Shown here one piece after another: positions 24,001-34,881 of a stretch of 64,000 nucleotides of DNA (its first letter is position 1; every line of letters begins with the position of its first letter). Origin of the DNA: Brachyhypopomus gauderio (lineage: Eukaryota; Chordata; Actinopteri; Gymnotiformes; Hypopomidae); assembly GCF_052324685.1 (NCBI RefSeq), contig NC_135218.1, forward strand, positions 17,032,479 through 17,096,478, in the 5' to 3' direction. The position numbers were made by a program, and so were the translations under genes. The notes below the pieces were generated by a model. It worked only from the letters and a program-made list of their open reading frames with translations, ran no database searches and had not been told where the DNA came from.

Positions 24001-24753
24001 GGCTTGAAACCTTGATCTTGATTCAACCTTGACCTGTTGAATTCAACAGTATAAAGCTATTACCACGAACACATTAAACTATGTAAATGAATTTCCACTT
24101 TGCTTAGGTTGCCCGGCCTCAAGACAAATTTCATCATTCTCTATTTCAGCTAAAAAAAAATGATGCATTACCACCTGGACGAATTAAGGAGCTGTGCGGT
24201 TGTGATTTCCGAGCTCCAATCACAGCCCCAGACTCGGTAAGAGCTCCACGTCTGAATCGCTGAATGCAAATACCTTCCGCAGGTGTGGAGCGCTGCATGA
24301 CGTTGTTGGAGCAGCCTGCTGACTGTGTGGGTCACGTCCTGGTAAGGTCAAAACCTGTTCCACCATCTCACACAGCCGAAACGTGCTGCTCAGCGCACGA
24401 TGCCAAAAACAATCAGAACACCATTAGATTTGCTCCACTTGCAGACTCTTACCTATTAGGGCTTGAAAGAGGGAGCTCTGAAACACGCCGATAACTCTCT
24501 CAACGGAGTGTCGGAGGTGAGGATCATCAGTCTGGCTCAATTTAGCCCTGTATTCCTCCAGGAGCCGCAGCGCTCTCTGAGTGTCTGAAAAGTTTATTTA
24601 AGTTAATGGAAGCAAAATAAACGACGATTATATATATAATATATATATATAAATAATTGTTTTTGCATATGAAAATGCAAAGCGGTTGAATACAACATAA
24701 AATCTAAAGTTGTAAACTACAATTGTAATCTCACCTTTCTTCCTTACTGGCAT
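14980..24753 (-). CDS. dlg1: dlg1 (discs large MAGUK scaffold 1 / SAP97), 5' part only, two alternative N-termini
   Basis: Membrane-associated guanylate-kinase scaffold. Family knowledge: it organises receptors, channels and polarity proteins at synapses and epithelial junctions through L27, three PDZ, SH3 and GK domains. Seen here: exons 24735-24753, 24453-24584 and 18508-18677 join in phase (1, 1, then 0) into 107 residues starting [18 protein letters not shown], with the L27 core ending in [16 protein letters not shown] separate exon at 14980-15009 encodes [10 protein letters not shown], the palmitoylated alternative start known from SAP97-alpha and PSD-95, and also ends in phase 0. Both forms would splice to the same next exon (expected to begin KYRYQDED), which I could not find in bases 1-14979, so the rest of the gene should lie beyond base 1. 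DLG1 is preferred over DLG4 and DLG2 because this pairing of L27 start and MDCLC start fits DLG1 best. Which teleost paralogue (a or b) is undecided. Confidence 0.88.
15010..15405 (-). promoter_or_regulatory. Candidate promoter and 5' leader of the dlg1 alpha isoform
   Basis: CpGs cluster here, including a GCGCGCGCG-type run near 15300-15312, in otherwise AT-rich surroundings. Read on the minus strand, a TATA-like CTATATATG occurs at about 15393-15401. The stretch sits immediately upstream of the [10 protein letters not shown] exon. Its promoter role is inferred from position and composition; no start site can be read directly. Confidence 0.5.
15780..17250 (+). mobile_element. Degenerate L1-like LINE, reverse transcriptase region
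   Basis: Plus-strand fragments match L1-type reverse transcriptase in order. [16 protein letters not shown] lies near 16009-16060. At about 16150-16341 come [20 protein letters not shown] and then [16 protein letters not shown]. The catalytic motif [12 protein letters not shown] is at about 16447-16480. Stops and frameshifts are frequent and the 5' part is missing. It lies in the dlg1 intron just upstream of the alpha exon, in antisense orientation to the gene. The outer borders are approximate. Confidence 0.75.
17251..18507. other. dlg1 intron between the LINE remnant and exon 3
   Basis: No gene is seen. A stretch at about 17690-18090 has balanced composition and no simple repeats. It includes ATTAATTGCAATATGCG-type homeobox/octamer-like sequence and could be a conserved enhancer; this is inference only. 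Confidence 0.4.
18508..18677 (-). CDS. dlg1: dlg1 exon: end of L27 and Ser/Thr/Pro-rich linker
   Basis: The exon is 170 bases, with a TTTCAG acceptor and a GTAAGAT donor; it ends in phase 0. It begins [16 protein letters not shown], completing the L27 domain. It then runs through a low-complexity linker rich in Ser, Asp, Pro and Ala and ends PPSSE. The position and phase match the mammalian exon that precedes the KYRYQDED exon. The linker diverges from mammals, as expected for a disordered segment. Confidence 0.9.
18678..21445. other. dlg1 intron upstream of exon 3
   Basis: AT-rich intron sequence with an impure CA-rich stretch at about 20636-20735 and a CTCF-like motif at 18809-18822. No coding exon was recognised. 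Confidence 0.5.
18809..18822 (-). promoter_or_regulatory. CTCF-like motif
   Basis: On the minus strand it reads GCACTAGGGGGCAC, 13 of 14 positions of the core consensus CCASYAGRKGGCRS. Motif match only. Confidence 0.35.
21446..22824 (-). mobile_element. Degenerate Tc1/mariner transposon
   Basis: The right end (22824 inward, minus strand) begins CAGTACTGTGCAAAAGG, the usual terminus of a common fish Tc1-like family. The left end has the matching internal terminal sequence from about 21460, but its tip is eroded. Between them lie transposase fragments in several frames. The element is far diverged and cannot make a working protein. It lies in the intron between dlg1 exons 2 and 3. Confidence 0.85.
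21640..22348 (-). pseudogene. Broken Tc1-type transposase
   Basis: Fragments read in family order. At 22348-22145 are DNA-binding-region remnants ending [14 protein letters not shown]. At 22006-21779 is [15 protein letters not shown] followed by [15 protein letters not shown] and KDNNSKHTA, the worn form of the motif around the second catalytic Asp. At 21775-21640, in a shifted frame, [14 protein letters not shown] is the C-terminal catalytic part. Several stops and frameshifts separate the pieces. No intact D,D,E set is present. Confidence 0.85.
22825..24452. other. dlg1 intron between the Tc1 remnant and exon 2
   Basis: AT-rich intron sequence with homopolymer runs near 23461 and 23796. 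A plus-strand acceptor/donor-like pair at about 24284-24342 is noted but not accepted as an exon. Confidence 0.45.
24453..24584 (-). CDS. dlg1: dlg1 exon encoding the L27 domain
   Basis: The exon is 132 bases, between a TTTTCAG acceptor and a GTAAGAG donor, entering and leaving in phase 1. It reads [12 protein letters not shown], then [18 protein letters not shown] and [11 protein letters not shown]. This is the helical L27 heterodimerisation module that family members use to bind CASK/LIN-2-type partners. The match to vertebrate DLG1 is close over the whole exon. Confidence 0.93.
24735..24753 (-). CDS. dlg1: dlg1 first coding exon, L27 (beta) isoform
   Basis: ATG at 24753 reads MPVRKK plus one base, then a GTGAG donor at 24734. 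The leftover G joins the next exon to make an Asp codon. A plausible acceptor (CCCCAG at about 24763) lies just upstream of the ATG, so this small exon is probably preceded by a noncoding exon in the CpG-containing region near 25.3 kb. MPVRK is the usual start of L27-type DLG proteins. Confidence 0.85.
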
Positions 24754-24763
24754 GATGAATCCT

Positions 24764-25460
24764 GGGGATTAAATCATACACTGGCAAAAAGATGGTAGGG
24801 AGTTGTTTGAATCATTTGAAAGTATTATTATTCGTTTTTATCCTCCGTTCACCAGATTAATACGTTGTATGCGCGGCAACTGGCACGATGCTCCCTGAAT
24901 GGAGCAAACTGGTCAAGATGCAATAAGAGGGTAAAGGTTAAACTAAAAAAATCCTTGCAACTCTGCTACCAATTCTATTAAGCAGGGCGACCTCCTGTCA
25001 CAACTCCGTAATCAACCCTGAACAAAAACTTTTGACTTTAGCTCGCGGAGATGAATGAATGGGACAGACCTGTTACAGCCAGCGTGCACAACGACAGAGA
25101 CAATATGGGAAAGAATATGCCCAAACTATTCTTGCAGAAGCAGCACAGGCAGCAGTAATAAACCAGTCTTCTCCGAATGGTATGCAAAGTTGCAGGCAAT
25201 CAACACGGTGCACTCTGGGTGGGTCCCATATGCCAGAATCCAGTGTTATGCCGCTTCCTTGATCCGTATACGTTCCCAAACAAAACTTCTTTGATCCTGC
25301 CCCCTCTACTTTCTACCAGTGTTTCCGAAAATCCTAACTTTCCTCCAAAATGGCGACCTTGATCGGGAAACAAATCACATGATCCGCCGCCTTCCCCGTC
25401 CGTTCAATAGAGCCTCCATGTAGGTGCAGGACGGTTCGGGTTAAGACTCGGCGAAGCCAG
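24764..25460 (-). promoter_or_regulatory. Candidate promoter region of the dlg1 L27 isoform
   Basis: This stretch lies upstream of the MPVRKK exon. CpGs are most frequent around 25330-25450, with a YY1-like AAAATGGCG at about 25348 (plus strand) and GC-rich sequence near 25385-25400. A noncoding first exon probably lies here, because an acceptor-like CCCCAG precedes the coding exon. The exact start site and donor are not decided. Confidence 0.4.
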
Positions 25461-27655
25461 GTGTGGTCTGACTCGTGTTTTTGTTCATTCTTTGCATGTG
25501 GAGCTATGTACACGTAGGCAGTCCGCGAGAGGCTCCTCGGTACATTTTATATATTTGTATAACACAGAAGAAATCTGCTGTTTAGTGATGATTTTCATAG
25601 GGAAGGTTAAATCGCATGTCATACACTTTTTGTACTGCGTAGAGCAGAGACGAGACAGGATAGATTCTGACTTTGTCAAATGATTTGTTTATTTTTGCTT
25701 TGATCGAGGGTATAAATAAATCTCTTTGAATTTGATCAATTTTCATTTATCGGATATTTCCCAGTAAAACAGCAATGGGCTATAGTTTAACTTAAATTTT
25801 TTTTAACTTTTGCCTGTAGGCTAGTCTGATGAAGCTACACAGTTCAATAGTTAAACTTAGGAGTCTTGCTACAGTACAATGGCACCCTGCAAAACCCAGA
25901 TTTATACAAAGTACATTTGACCGAGTATGTTAAATCATAAGCGACCGAGCCTGTTTTGCCTGTGCATTCCTTCTACCAATCAAGCTTGTTTTTCTGCATC
26001 TTATTAAAATAATAAACGATAGAGGCAAGAACGGACCATCTGAAGATCATTGCAGTTTTGACCCATCCAATACTATGGGCGATGTGCTACTTGTGAAGGA
26101 CAGATACTGGCTAGCTTTGAATAGGAGATTGGTTTAAAATGAGAAGTTATTTTTTGAGGCTGCTGTGTATTTTCTGTCATTTCATTTTATTGATCTAGCA
26201 CTAAAGCCACTTTACAAAGTATAATATATTCTTAATAAATGACCGTTCCAAGTTAAATGACTTTATTTAAAAGTATGACAGTTTGACATAAGTTAACACT
26301 GTCAGGAACAATGTCAGTCCTGTTTGGCCCTGTTGGTGATGCTGGTCTCTGAAATGTCATTGTCAGTTGTAATAATCTTGTGATAGGATGAATGCCTGTC
26401 ACATGATTCCACTGTCATGCCAGAACTGGGTGGAGTGAAGCTGGCCTCAGCTCAGAGCACAGTGGTCTCTTTTTCCTGCAGCACCTAAAAGACAAAGCAG
26501 TTGTTCAACAGGCTTTCCATTTGCAGCAAAGGCAAAGAGGACTAATGACAGAGGTGATCGTGCTAGCAAACTAGAACACTTCAAGGGAAAATTTGTTCCT
26601 GGTCCAATTTCTGTAGTAATGCTATCCTATCGTGTTTGTTTAACCTATCCTAAGAGCCTCTCAGACCATAATTCAGTCTAAAACTTTATAATGGACCCTT
26701 ATTAAAGGTCCTGGGAAACTGAAACACTTGGACGATACTCAGAAAGGTCAATAAAAGTAAAGCAAATTCATGAATGTATTTAGTCAATGCAGGTCCCTTA
26801 AGACCTCATATAAAGTGGTGGAGTCATAACTTGTAATGCAACTATGAATACTTGCAGAAGTATGACCATTAGTTTAAATCTAGTTTGTGCCTTAGAGAAC
26901 TGTCACCCAACTTTTGTTTAATCAAATTGCTCTATCTTTGTCACGTTTTTTTGTTCTTGCATTACTAACTGTGCCTGGTGGAGGTGAGTTTCTGCATCAT
27001 GGCTATGTCTTAAATCAGAAAAAAAGTTCATAAACTATTGGTATCGTGTAAACATAGACTTGGGAAATGTATGTTTTAATTTAAGTAGTATTGCTTTAAA
27101 GAATACATGGGAGTGTCGAGTCTGTTTTTGTTTCAAGAAATATCAAGCAGTAAAGTAGTAAGTAGAGTTCTCACTCTTTGCCACATTTGTATGCTCAGGT
27201 TTGAACCAGGGGTTTAAATTATTTATTTCCTTCAGGATAGTGTATGTTTTGAAAAAAATTGTTTCACTATAAAAAAACATTCTGTTCTCAGTCTAGACAT
27301 CTGGATCAGACAGTGCTAGAAATTGTTGCTCATTTGCAAAGAGGCTCTGACCTTTGGAATTAGAGTCAAATGAAAGGGTGTTTACTCTGAAAGCCTCTCA
27401 TTTATGCTGAGATACAGTAGGGTGGGCTCTTTATTTCTTAGTTGAAATATTTTATGTTCAACACTTTCACATTTTTTGAGGGGGCGGGGGTTACTTAGTC
27501 AAGTAACCAATTACGTAATATTTGAATTTGCTTAAGACAGACATGCTATCTCTGAAATAATGTGGATGAACATGTTTATAGCAGGTGTGTTTCGGGTTTA
27601 TGTCCCATCTACAGAAAACAGTAGATGGGAGAACAAATCAAATGTTTGAAAGCAA

Positions 27656-27669
27656 TCACTAGGTGGCAC
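27656..27669 (+). promoter_or_regulatory. CTCF-like motif
   Basis: Reads TCACTAGGTGGCAC, 13 of 14 positions of the CTCF core consensus. Motif match only. Confidence 0.35.
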
Positions 27670-30600
27670 TGTTTCACATTTTCAATAAATTGTCCCATTG
27701 AATGGTGTCATTGGGATATTTTCTTTGGCGGCCGGATTGAGATTATTGCCAGGCGGTGTCTGGCGTGGGCCGCATGTTGAACACCCCAGGTTAAGCATGT
27801 CTTCCATGGAATTCCATGTTTAAATGAATTGCATCCAAATTATGCGAATGTACTTTATCATAGAGAACAATGTATTCTATTATCATAACAGTGGCATGTC
27901 ATAAAAAATGCAGCATTTCATATCTAGCACAGAAGTTCTTTTAGCATTCCACTCATTAGAGCCCACTGTGGGAGAGATGTGGGTGGATTTGTAGGTCACC
28001 GACCAACAAAATCTACGTCTGTTCAGAGTAAACAGTCTGACGCCTCCCTGACATAATTCAGCAGTCTGCATGTGCACCACATTTGTGTCAGATTTATACA
28101 AGGCATACTTTTGTTGTTTTAACTGATGTTTCATATCAGTGGCATGGTATGTTTGGTTGTGCAGGATAAAGCCCTTGCCTGACTGGCATTTCCATAAATG
28201 TTTTCTGAAAGCACATTTCAGAGGGAAATACGTCTGTGGGAAAAAAAACTCGAATGCAATATCTGTGAACACCATGCACTGTTTAGAGTAATGGCATTGA
28301 CTCAAAGAGTGATTTGAAAAAAGCAGCACCTGTCATGCAATCTGCAATGAAAACAGATCTGAGGGGAAACCAATCTACTGCGCTACAACACACGAGTGCT
28401 TATTCAGCATCTTGAAGTGTGAGTAATAACTACACTGTGCGTCCTGCAGACCTGGCACATCCTGAGGCAAGAAAAGCGATTTGAATATAGAGGTGGTGAC
28501 ATGAGCAGAACGATGTTATGGTTGGATCACACATCTCTTGGCAATCACTCAAAGCACTAATTAGTGATCCAAAATGACTATGTATGTTGTATAACATAAA
28601 TACGTCTGCACATATAAAACATGCAGATGACCAAACAGTGGTTATTTTAATGATGTGCATGATGTTAATATAATGAAATTAAGCAGAGGATAAAATGTCC
28701 ATGTCAAAATGCACAACTGTCATATAGTCAGTGATGCTAATCCTTTGTATTACTGATAATAAAGAATTTGATTTTTTTGCAGCCATTAATTGACGGGTGT
28801 TAATTAGGCCTGTCACAGATCACTGATAGACAGTATGGACTTATTGAATATATTCCTATAGCCTTTGTGCTTCTTTGAAGCAGTACTGCACAATAGCAGC
28901 TGTCACCAGGGAGGGCCTTCAGGGGGCAACATTGAGACACTGAGATGTTTGTCAAGGGAGAAAAGACCCATCAATTGCATTCAGATAAGCAATGGGATAT
29001 AATGACGTATTATAAGTATTATTCAAACCATAGAATCACAGAAAACCATAGAATCCTCTGTCATGTTCAGAAGCATGCCTTGACTTCAAATGACAGGAAT
29101 GAAACTGGACGAATTTCAATTTTGTGTAGTTATTCTGAGCATTTAAGCACTCTAGAACTGTAAAAGAAATCCTCCAATGCTAATACACACTTATGGAGTC
29201 TGGCTTTCCTCACTGATCTAACTGAACATCTCACCTTGTAAGTAATCCGTGTTTCATATCCCAAAAGATTAGGTTCATTCACATTGTTGGACTGATATCT
29301 TTAATGCACCAATTTTGATTACACTGCTCTTTTATTTCAGATATTTACAAGTACAGAGTGAAATATAAATAGAGAATAACAATACCCAGTTCTCATCCCT
29401 ACTCAGGTGCTTGCAAGGTTTCCTCAGCCTGGCAGACTCTGCTGTCGACCTTTGATCATGTGAAAGCCTCATGCTGCCTGTGCTAGCTAGTCAACACTGC
29501 CACTAACCTTAGAGTAGCACACAGGACACCAGTGCTTATTCTAGTGGCACATGTTATTACCATCATTGATGTCCCCTTTTATCTTTTTGGTTTTTTAGAA
29601 GGTCTGGTTGAAGAGGGTGAAGGAGAGACAGGTCTTCCTTCTTGATAAAAAAATTCTTCTTCTGGAAGAATTGTCCAAAATCTTAAGCAAATAATTTATG
29701 TAACTGCATTTCTATATTCTCTAAAGGTAAAGGCCCTTTTGTCCTCATTCAACTAGTCTTTATGTCATTTTTAAGTGTTATATTATTAGATCATCTCTTT
29801 TTATTCAATTCCCGCTTGACTTTCTTTTCTATGAATGTCATAAGTTTCCAGGTGAGTAACTACAGTATGCTTAGAGACAGTCAGACTATAATTTAGTATA
29901 TATAGATATTCTATATATATATGTAAAGATATTCTTATATTCAGAGCTGATGAAACTGCAGTAATCCCCAACTATAGTGCAGAGCCTTGGCACACGGCCT
30001 AAGCAGAGAGAGGCAATCAGAACAGTAGTGAGTACGTGTTTATTTATGTTTATCATTTTGTAATATTGGAGACGTTTTGGTGTTTTCTGTAGAGAACATC
30101 TTTCTTTGTCACTGCCATGGATCTGATTTGATCTTTCCTTTGGATGTCTGCCACTTTTACACTTAGCAAATGACCTCAGGGGTATTTAATTAAAAGAGGA
30201 AACTGGACACATGAGACCTCGTTTCATTTAGGACTTGTGTAAAGTTTAATTTGTGGAAGGTCAACTAAGACTGTATAGCACATTTTCTGGAGGGGCAACG
30301 CTTGCTTATTGTCAAGCACAGGCTCATCTAATAATGATGTGATGAAACTAGCATGACTCTCATTGTTATCATTTCTGGTTAACCAATCATCTGCTTAGTG
30401 AACACTGACCCTCAGTGGTGAAGTATACATACTACATAAGCTCCTTGAAAGGAAAATGTGGACCGATCCTTCTCACCATTAATACTACAACTGAGAAAAA
30501 TTCATGAGTAAGAGCTAATGAGTAAGAATTTACAGCAAAGGGTTAAAAAAAGTGACAGCCAAGGTTGTCTTGTAATTACAGGTGCTCACTGTTATAGTAA

Positions 30601-30745
30601 TCATCTGAATTGAAACAGTTGAGTTGCTATTTGTAGAACATATTTGCCAGTACAGAAATTGAGACCAGTCTTATTGATTTCCTTCTAATGAAGGGTGCAA
30701 CCTGTCCAACATCCATGGAGCTAGATGGATCATTATCCTGACTCA

Positions 30746-30759
30746 CTGCCCTCTGTTGG
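30746..30759 (-). promoter_or_regulatory. CTCF-like motif
   Basis: On the minus strand it reads CCAACAGAGGGCAG, 13 of 14 positions of the CTCF core consensus. Motif match only. Confidence 0.3.
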
Positions 30760-30879
30760 TAGCATAAACAACAACTCTGGATTAACTCTGAATTGTTGAC
30801 TTGACTTGATAACCTAAGACTACAGGAATAAATGTTGTTCTGACGTTGGTATCACTTGGGACTGCTACATCTGTCACTA

Positions 30880-31790
30880 TGCCCTCTTCTGGTGATTGTT
30901 ACTGTTATGTCTGGTTCCTTAGCCATTACCATGTTGTCAGTCTCTATCGGGAAGTCCCACAGAATCCTAACTCGATCGTTCTCCACCACCATTTTGGGAT
31001 TTCCAGAGTGTACTTGGCACAGATATTTCTGTACATTATGGCAACCCCTTGGTTATGGTGTTCCTTAAAAGCTCTTCTTGCTAGCATCTTGTATCCCACT
31101 ATTATATGGTAGACCAACTCTGGGGCATCTTTGCACAGCCTCCATCTGGATCCTGCCTGTGTGGTAGATCCCAGCCTCTATTGTTCTTCCCATGATTAGT
31201 GCTTCTGTCCACTGCTTCTTTTCCAGCCATTGGTACTTGGGATCAAACCCTCTGTGCATTGTGAGCAGTTTCCTTGTCTTGATGTCGGTGGTTTCTATCT
31301 CCTCCTTTGGCCAGCGTATTATGCCAGCAGGTCCCGGGTAACCTGATGGTAGAGTGTAGGTGTTGTTCCTCCCATTCCGCTGTATTCCCAGGACCTACAT
31401 CACTCTCTGTAGGTATTTGGCTGTAGCTGCTTTCCTTGTGGCCTCTTCATAATTCCCTCCAGCCTGTGAGATTAAGAAGTGGCTGCCCTCAACATCTGTT
31501 ATGTTTCCTTCTGGTACAATAATCCCCTCAGTCCAAACTACCTTCCCCCTCCCTGTAATCATCCGACCACACGTATCCAGTCTGAATGACATTCAGATGT
31601 CATTGCTGTAAATCCCGGTGAGACGGCTTAGCTGGTCGATGTCTCATTCACTTCTGCCATACAGCTTGATGCCATCCATGTAGTGGAGATGACTGATGGT
31701 CACTCCATTCTGTAGCCAGTATCTGTAGACACTCCTGGTGTGATTTTTCTGCTGGGATGCAGGCCTAGCGCCCCCTACAGGTCAGACAGC
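30880..31790 (-). mobile_element. Degenerate non-LTR retrotransposon, 3' part of reverse transcriptase
   Basis: On the minus strand, fragments follow the order of a LINE reverse transcriptase and tail: HYMDGIKLYGRSE at about 31685-31647 (catalytic YMDD with the last Asp changed to Gly), FRLDTCGRMITGRGKV, EEATRKAATAKYLQRV, MHRGFDPKYQWLEKKQ, and EHHNQGVAIMYRNICAKYTL with PKWWWRTIE at about 31000-30975. Frames are broken at several points. The clade was not assigned. It lies in the dlg1-ptma intergenic region. Confidence 0.8.
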
Positions 31791-32189
31791 TGAGTCTTTT
31801 TGTTTGTTTGCTTCTTATTCTCTGCTTTTACCTATAACATATTCTATCCCCATGTACCAATGTCTCTATACTGTCTAAACAGTCTGACTGCACGTGGGAA
31901 CAGCTCTCACAAGTGAAGCCTGTGGAAACACACAATGGCGAGTGCGCTGGAGAAATATCAAATGCAGCCAGAAGAGACTGAAGAGGAGAGAATCAAAGTG
32001 GTTTTCTGATTACGTAACTTCAAACTGCAAAAAATTGTGACTTCTGAAAACTATTGTACATTTATGTATTTTTAAACTGTCCAATATGTTTAAACAATTT
32101 TTGAAATAAAAGTGAATTAAAAGCATAGTTACCTTAAATAAGATGAACACGAACCAGTCACAGACAGACACTGACTGTATCAGAATATC

Positions 32190-32278
32190 CTTTATTACCT
32201 GGGCCTCGTTGCTTAGGTTACTGCCCCTGCACCCCGGACCCAGATAAGCAGTTGCAAATGGATGGATGGATAGATGCC
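32190..32278 (+). mobile_element. LINE-type 3' tail fragment
   Basis: The stretch contains a form of the fish LINE tail: a CCCGGACCCAGATAAGCAG-like part followed by ATGGATGGATGGATAG. This GGATAAGC...GGATGG ending is widespread in fish genomes. Only the tail is kept, so the family cannot be named. Confidence 0.6.
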
Positions 32279-33009
32279 TTTTATTATTTTATTAAACATG
32301 TTATTTGTAGATGTCTGTTAGCTTGTGCCCAAAAGGGTTTATACTTTACTGACTAGATTTGTGGAAACAGGATCAGTATGTTGCTGACAGTGTGCAGTAT
32401 GAAACCCAGATAGTGATGGAGATCTGTAGACCTGTAGGTTCTGTATTGATGATGTCAGTGTACACATGATGGTAAGCCTTTGGGTTTTTTGTGTGTCTAA
32501 GACAGTATGACTTTACACCAAGAACTGGTTCTATTGTCTCTATAGTGTTTCTCAAAAAATCTAAATGAATGTTTTTTTTTTTTTGGCTTAGTAAAAAGTA
32601 TATTTAGAGAAATTATCACTTAAAAGCTCTTTAATAAATCATCATATTGGAATTGAAATATATATTAATATAAATCATGTTTACACACCATATGCATCTT
32701 TTTTACAATATTTGCGATGTCATATATTTCACATGTTTGCACACACAGTGTATTTTTTAAATGATCAGCTTATGCGGACATATAGCTGAATGTAAATAAG
32801 AAAAAGCATCAGCCTTTATTGGCACCAATATTCTCGAGCATAAAAGGGCGCCATGATCCTTTTGTACTGATCTAAGTAAATAGAAAAAATTCCAGATATC
32901 AGCAAGGTATTTTAGATTGCAAACTTCACCTACATCTAATGCTATAAAAGCCTCCTTTGTACTGTGGACATAATGCTCAGTGTGAGTTTGGCGCAGGTTC
33001 CTTGACTTA

Positions 33010-33023
33010 CCACCAGGTGGCAA
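33010..33023 (+). promoter_or_regulatory. CTCF-like motif
   Basis: Reads CCACCAGGTGGCAA, 13 of 14 positions of the CTCF core consensus, on the plus strand about 3.6 kb beyond the 3' end of ptma. Confidence 0.38.
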
Positions 33024-34840
33024 AAGTGCTAGAGAAGGAGGTCTCACCTACGCCCTCAAGAGGGGAGGATTGTGTAACTTGGCAAAGGACAGAGAGCCAA
33101 TCCTCAGCACAGTCTCAGTCTACTGCACCAGAGCTAGCAGACCACATTCCTAAAAGCAGTGCTGTACACTTGGAGAAACAGGGAAGGGCTTTCACTTATA
33201 TAACTGACATTTTTTCAATACCAAATATATTTGGCTCCTTGAGTAACAGTAAAAAGGAGTGGCTAAAATGTATTGCGCTTGTAACATGTGCAAACTGGTG
33301 CAAGACTACTATTAAAAAATGGTTCACTCGATGCACAAGTGCCTGGCGTTTGGATTAAAAATGTCAAACTGTGTGAGCAGAAGTGTAGGACGTAAGACAT
33401 GTTTTGTGCAGTGACTGAGCACATTCCAGACCTGAGCTCTACTGGACATACAGACTTCAGACTGTCCTTTACTGCTCAAGCACAGAGACCTTGGAAACTA
33501 CGATACCTTTAAACCCAGGAGGAAATGATGTGAGTTCTGTCTAAATATTATTACTGTAGTGGAATTGTGAGTTTCATTTAAAACGTTCCATAATAGCATC
33601 CTGAGTTTGTGGTTCAGCAGATCCACAAGCCCATTCTAGACTGTTGTTCTTTCTAACTTTACATAAAAATTATTTATGGTGACACATTAAAAGTGTTTGC
33701 AATTTTAATATAATGCATTGCCATTTGATTTCTGCCATTGTCATTGACATGTTTACATATCATTTATATTTTCTGCAGTATTGTACTACATGATTGTAGT
33801 CCAAAAATAGTTTCAAGTGTATCTGAGAATAAAAAATAAAGAGTTCATTATTAAAAATGCATCAGTATAATTTCTGTCTGTTTTCTGTCCATCAAAAAAA
33901 TATATATAATTGTCCTTTTATTTTCTTAAAATATTGTTACCTCCATGAATAAAGTTCATGGCAACAGGCACATTGAGGTAGATGGAACAGTCTAACACTT
34001 TGATGACTAGTTCAAGATGTCAGCCCATAGCCAATCATAACACAAAGCATCAGATAAGACCGATAGCTTCCTCTGAATGTATTACGTGCCACTGCAAACA
34101 CTTCAGTGCTTCACATGAAATCACACCTGAACTGAAGAGAAACAATCCAGCAGCCACTGACCAATGTGTTTATTAGTGACCAAGGACACATTTTAGGTAG
34201 TGATGTGTTTCTCTGTACTACAGCTGGTGTTGGTGACCATGAATACATAATATTATCTGATATATATTTGATACATTTTATCTTTTGGAAAAATGTGCAC
34301 AATGTTCTGAAAGGCTGTTATATTATAATAAATGTATAATATATGAATATATTTTCTAATTATCCACTGATGCAATTATTTCTTTCTGCACATTGTGACA
34401 AAAATATTAAAACGTTTTTTTATTAATATATTTGTTGCATATATATTTTTTAGCCCTAAGTAATTTCAGAAATACCTGTAACACAAGTAATTGCAATTCC
34501 TGCAGCTAAAAAAAGACCTAGATATGATGGACATAGACTGTCCTAAATCTTATGAAGTGCTGTTTACAATTAATATGAATTAATTTCTTTTATAAATCTT
34601 AAGCAGAAAGCTTATATCCAAGATTTATTTGGATTTACCAAGATCTTTCATGTTTTCCACCATTAACCCATTTAGTTCACATTCCTGCAGCTTTGTGACA
34701 TCTGCCTGGTTAGAGGTCAGCTCTTACCCACTGAGTACAAATGGCCAAATTTATTCAGTCAATCTGAGCACTATTGATTTCCTTGCCCTACAGAGCTGTC
34801 TCAGCACTGCACGGCATGCAAAATCAATGTGACACACATG

Positions 34841-34847
<7 letters not shown>

Positions 34848-34881
<34 letters not shown>
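34848..34881. repeat. (CA)n microsatellite
   Basis: About 17 CA units, followed by further CA-rich sequence to about 34900. Confidence 0.93.

Larger units (their letters stand above)
25461..30879. other. dlg1-ptma intergenic region, first part
   Basis: AT-rich with no gene recognised. A worn interspersed-repeat-like piece at about 27720-27795 (GGCGGCCGGATTGAG, then GGGCCGCATGTTGAACACCC) resembles ends of fish mobile elements. The 148-codon minus frame at 27883-28329 has no recognisable family and fits chance. Confidence 0.45.

Noticed and set aside
24264..24494. Plus-strand exon-like piece with acceptor near 24284 and GTAAGG donor near 24342
   Set aside because: It overlaps the region next to dlg1 exon 2 on the other strand, has no recognisable product and no partner exons; probably chance splice-like sites.
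27883..28329. 148-codon minus-strand frame
   Set aside because: No recognised motif or family, AT-rich chance composition and no promoter or splice support.
32957..33358. 133-codon plus-strand frame
   Set aside because: Not recognised as any protein and without supporting signals; treated as chance.
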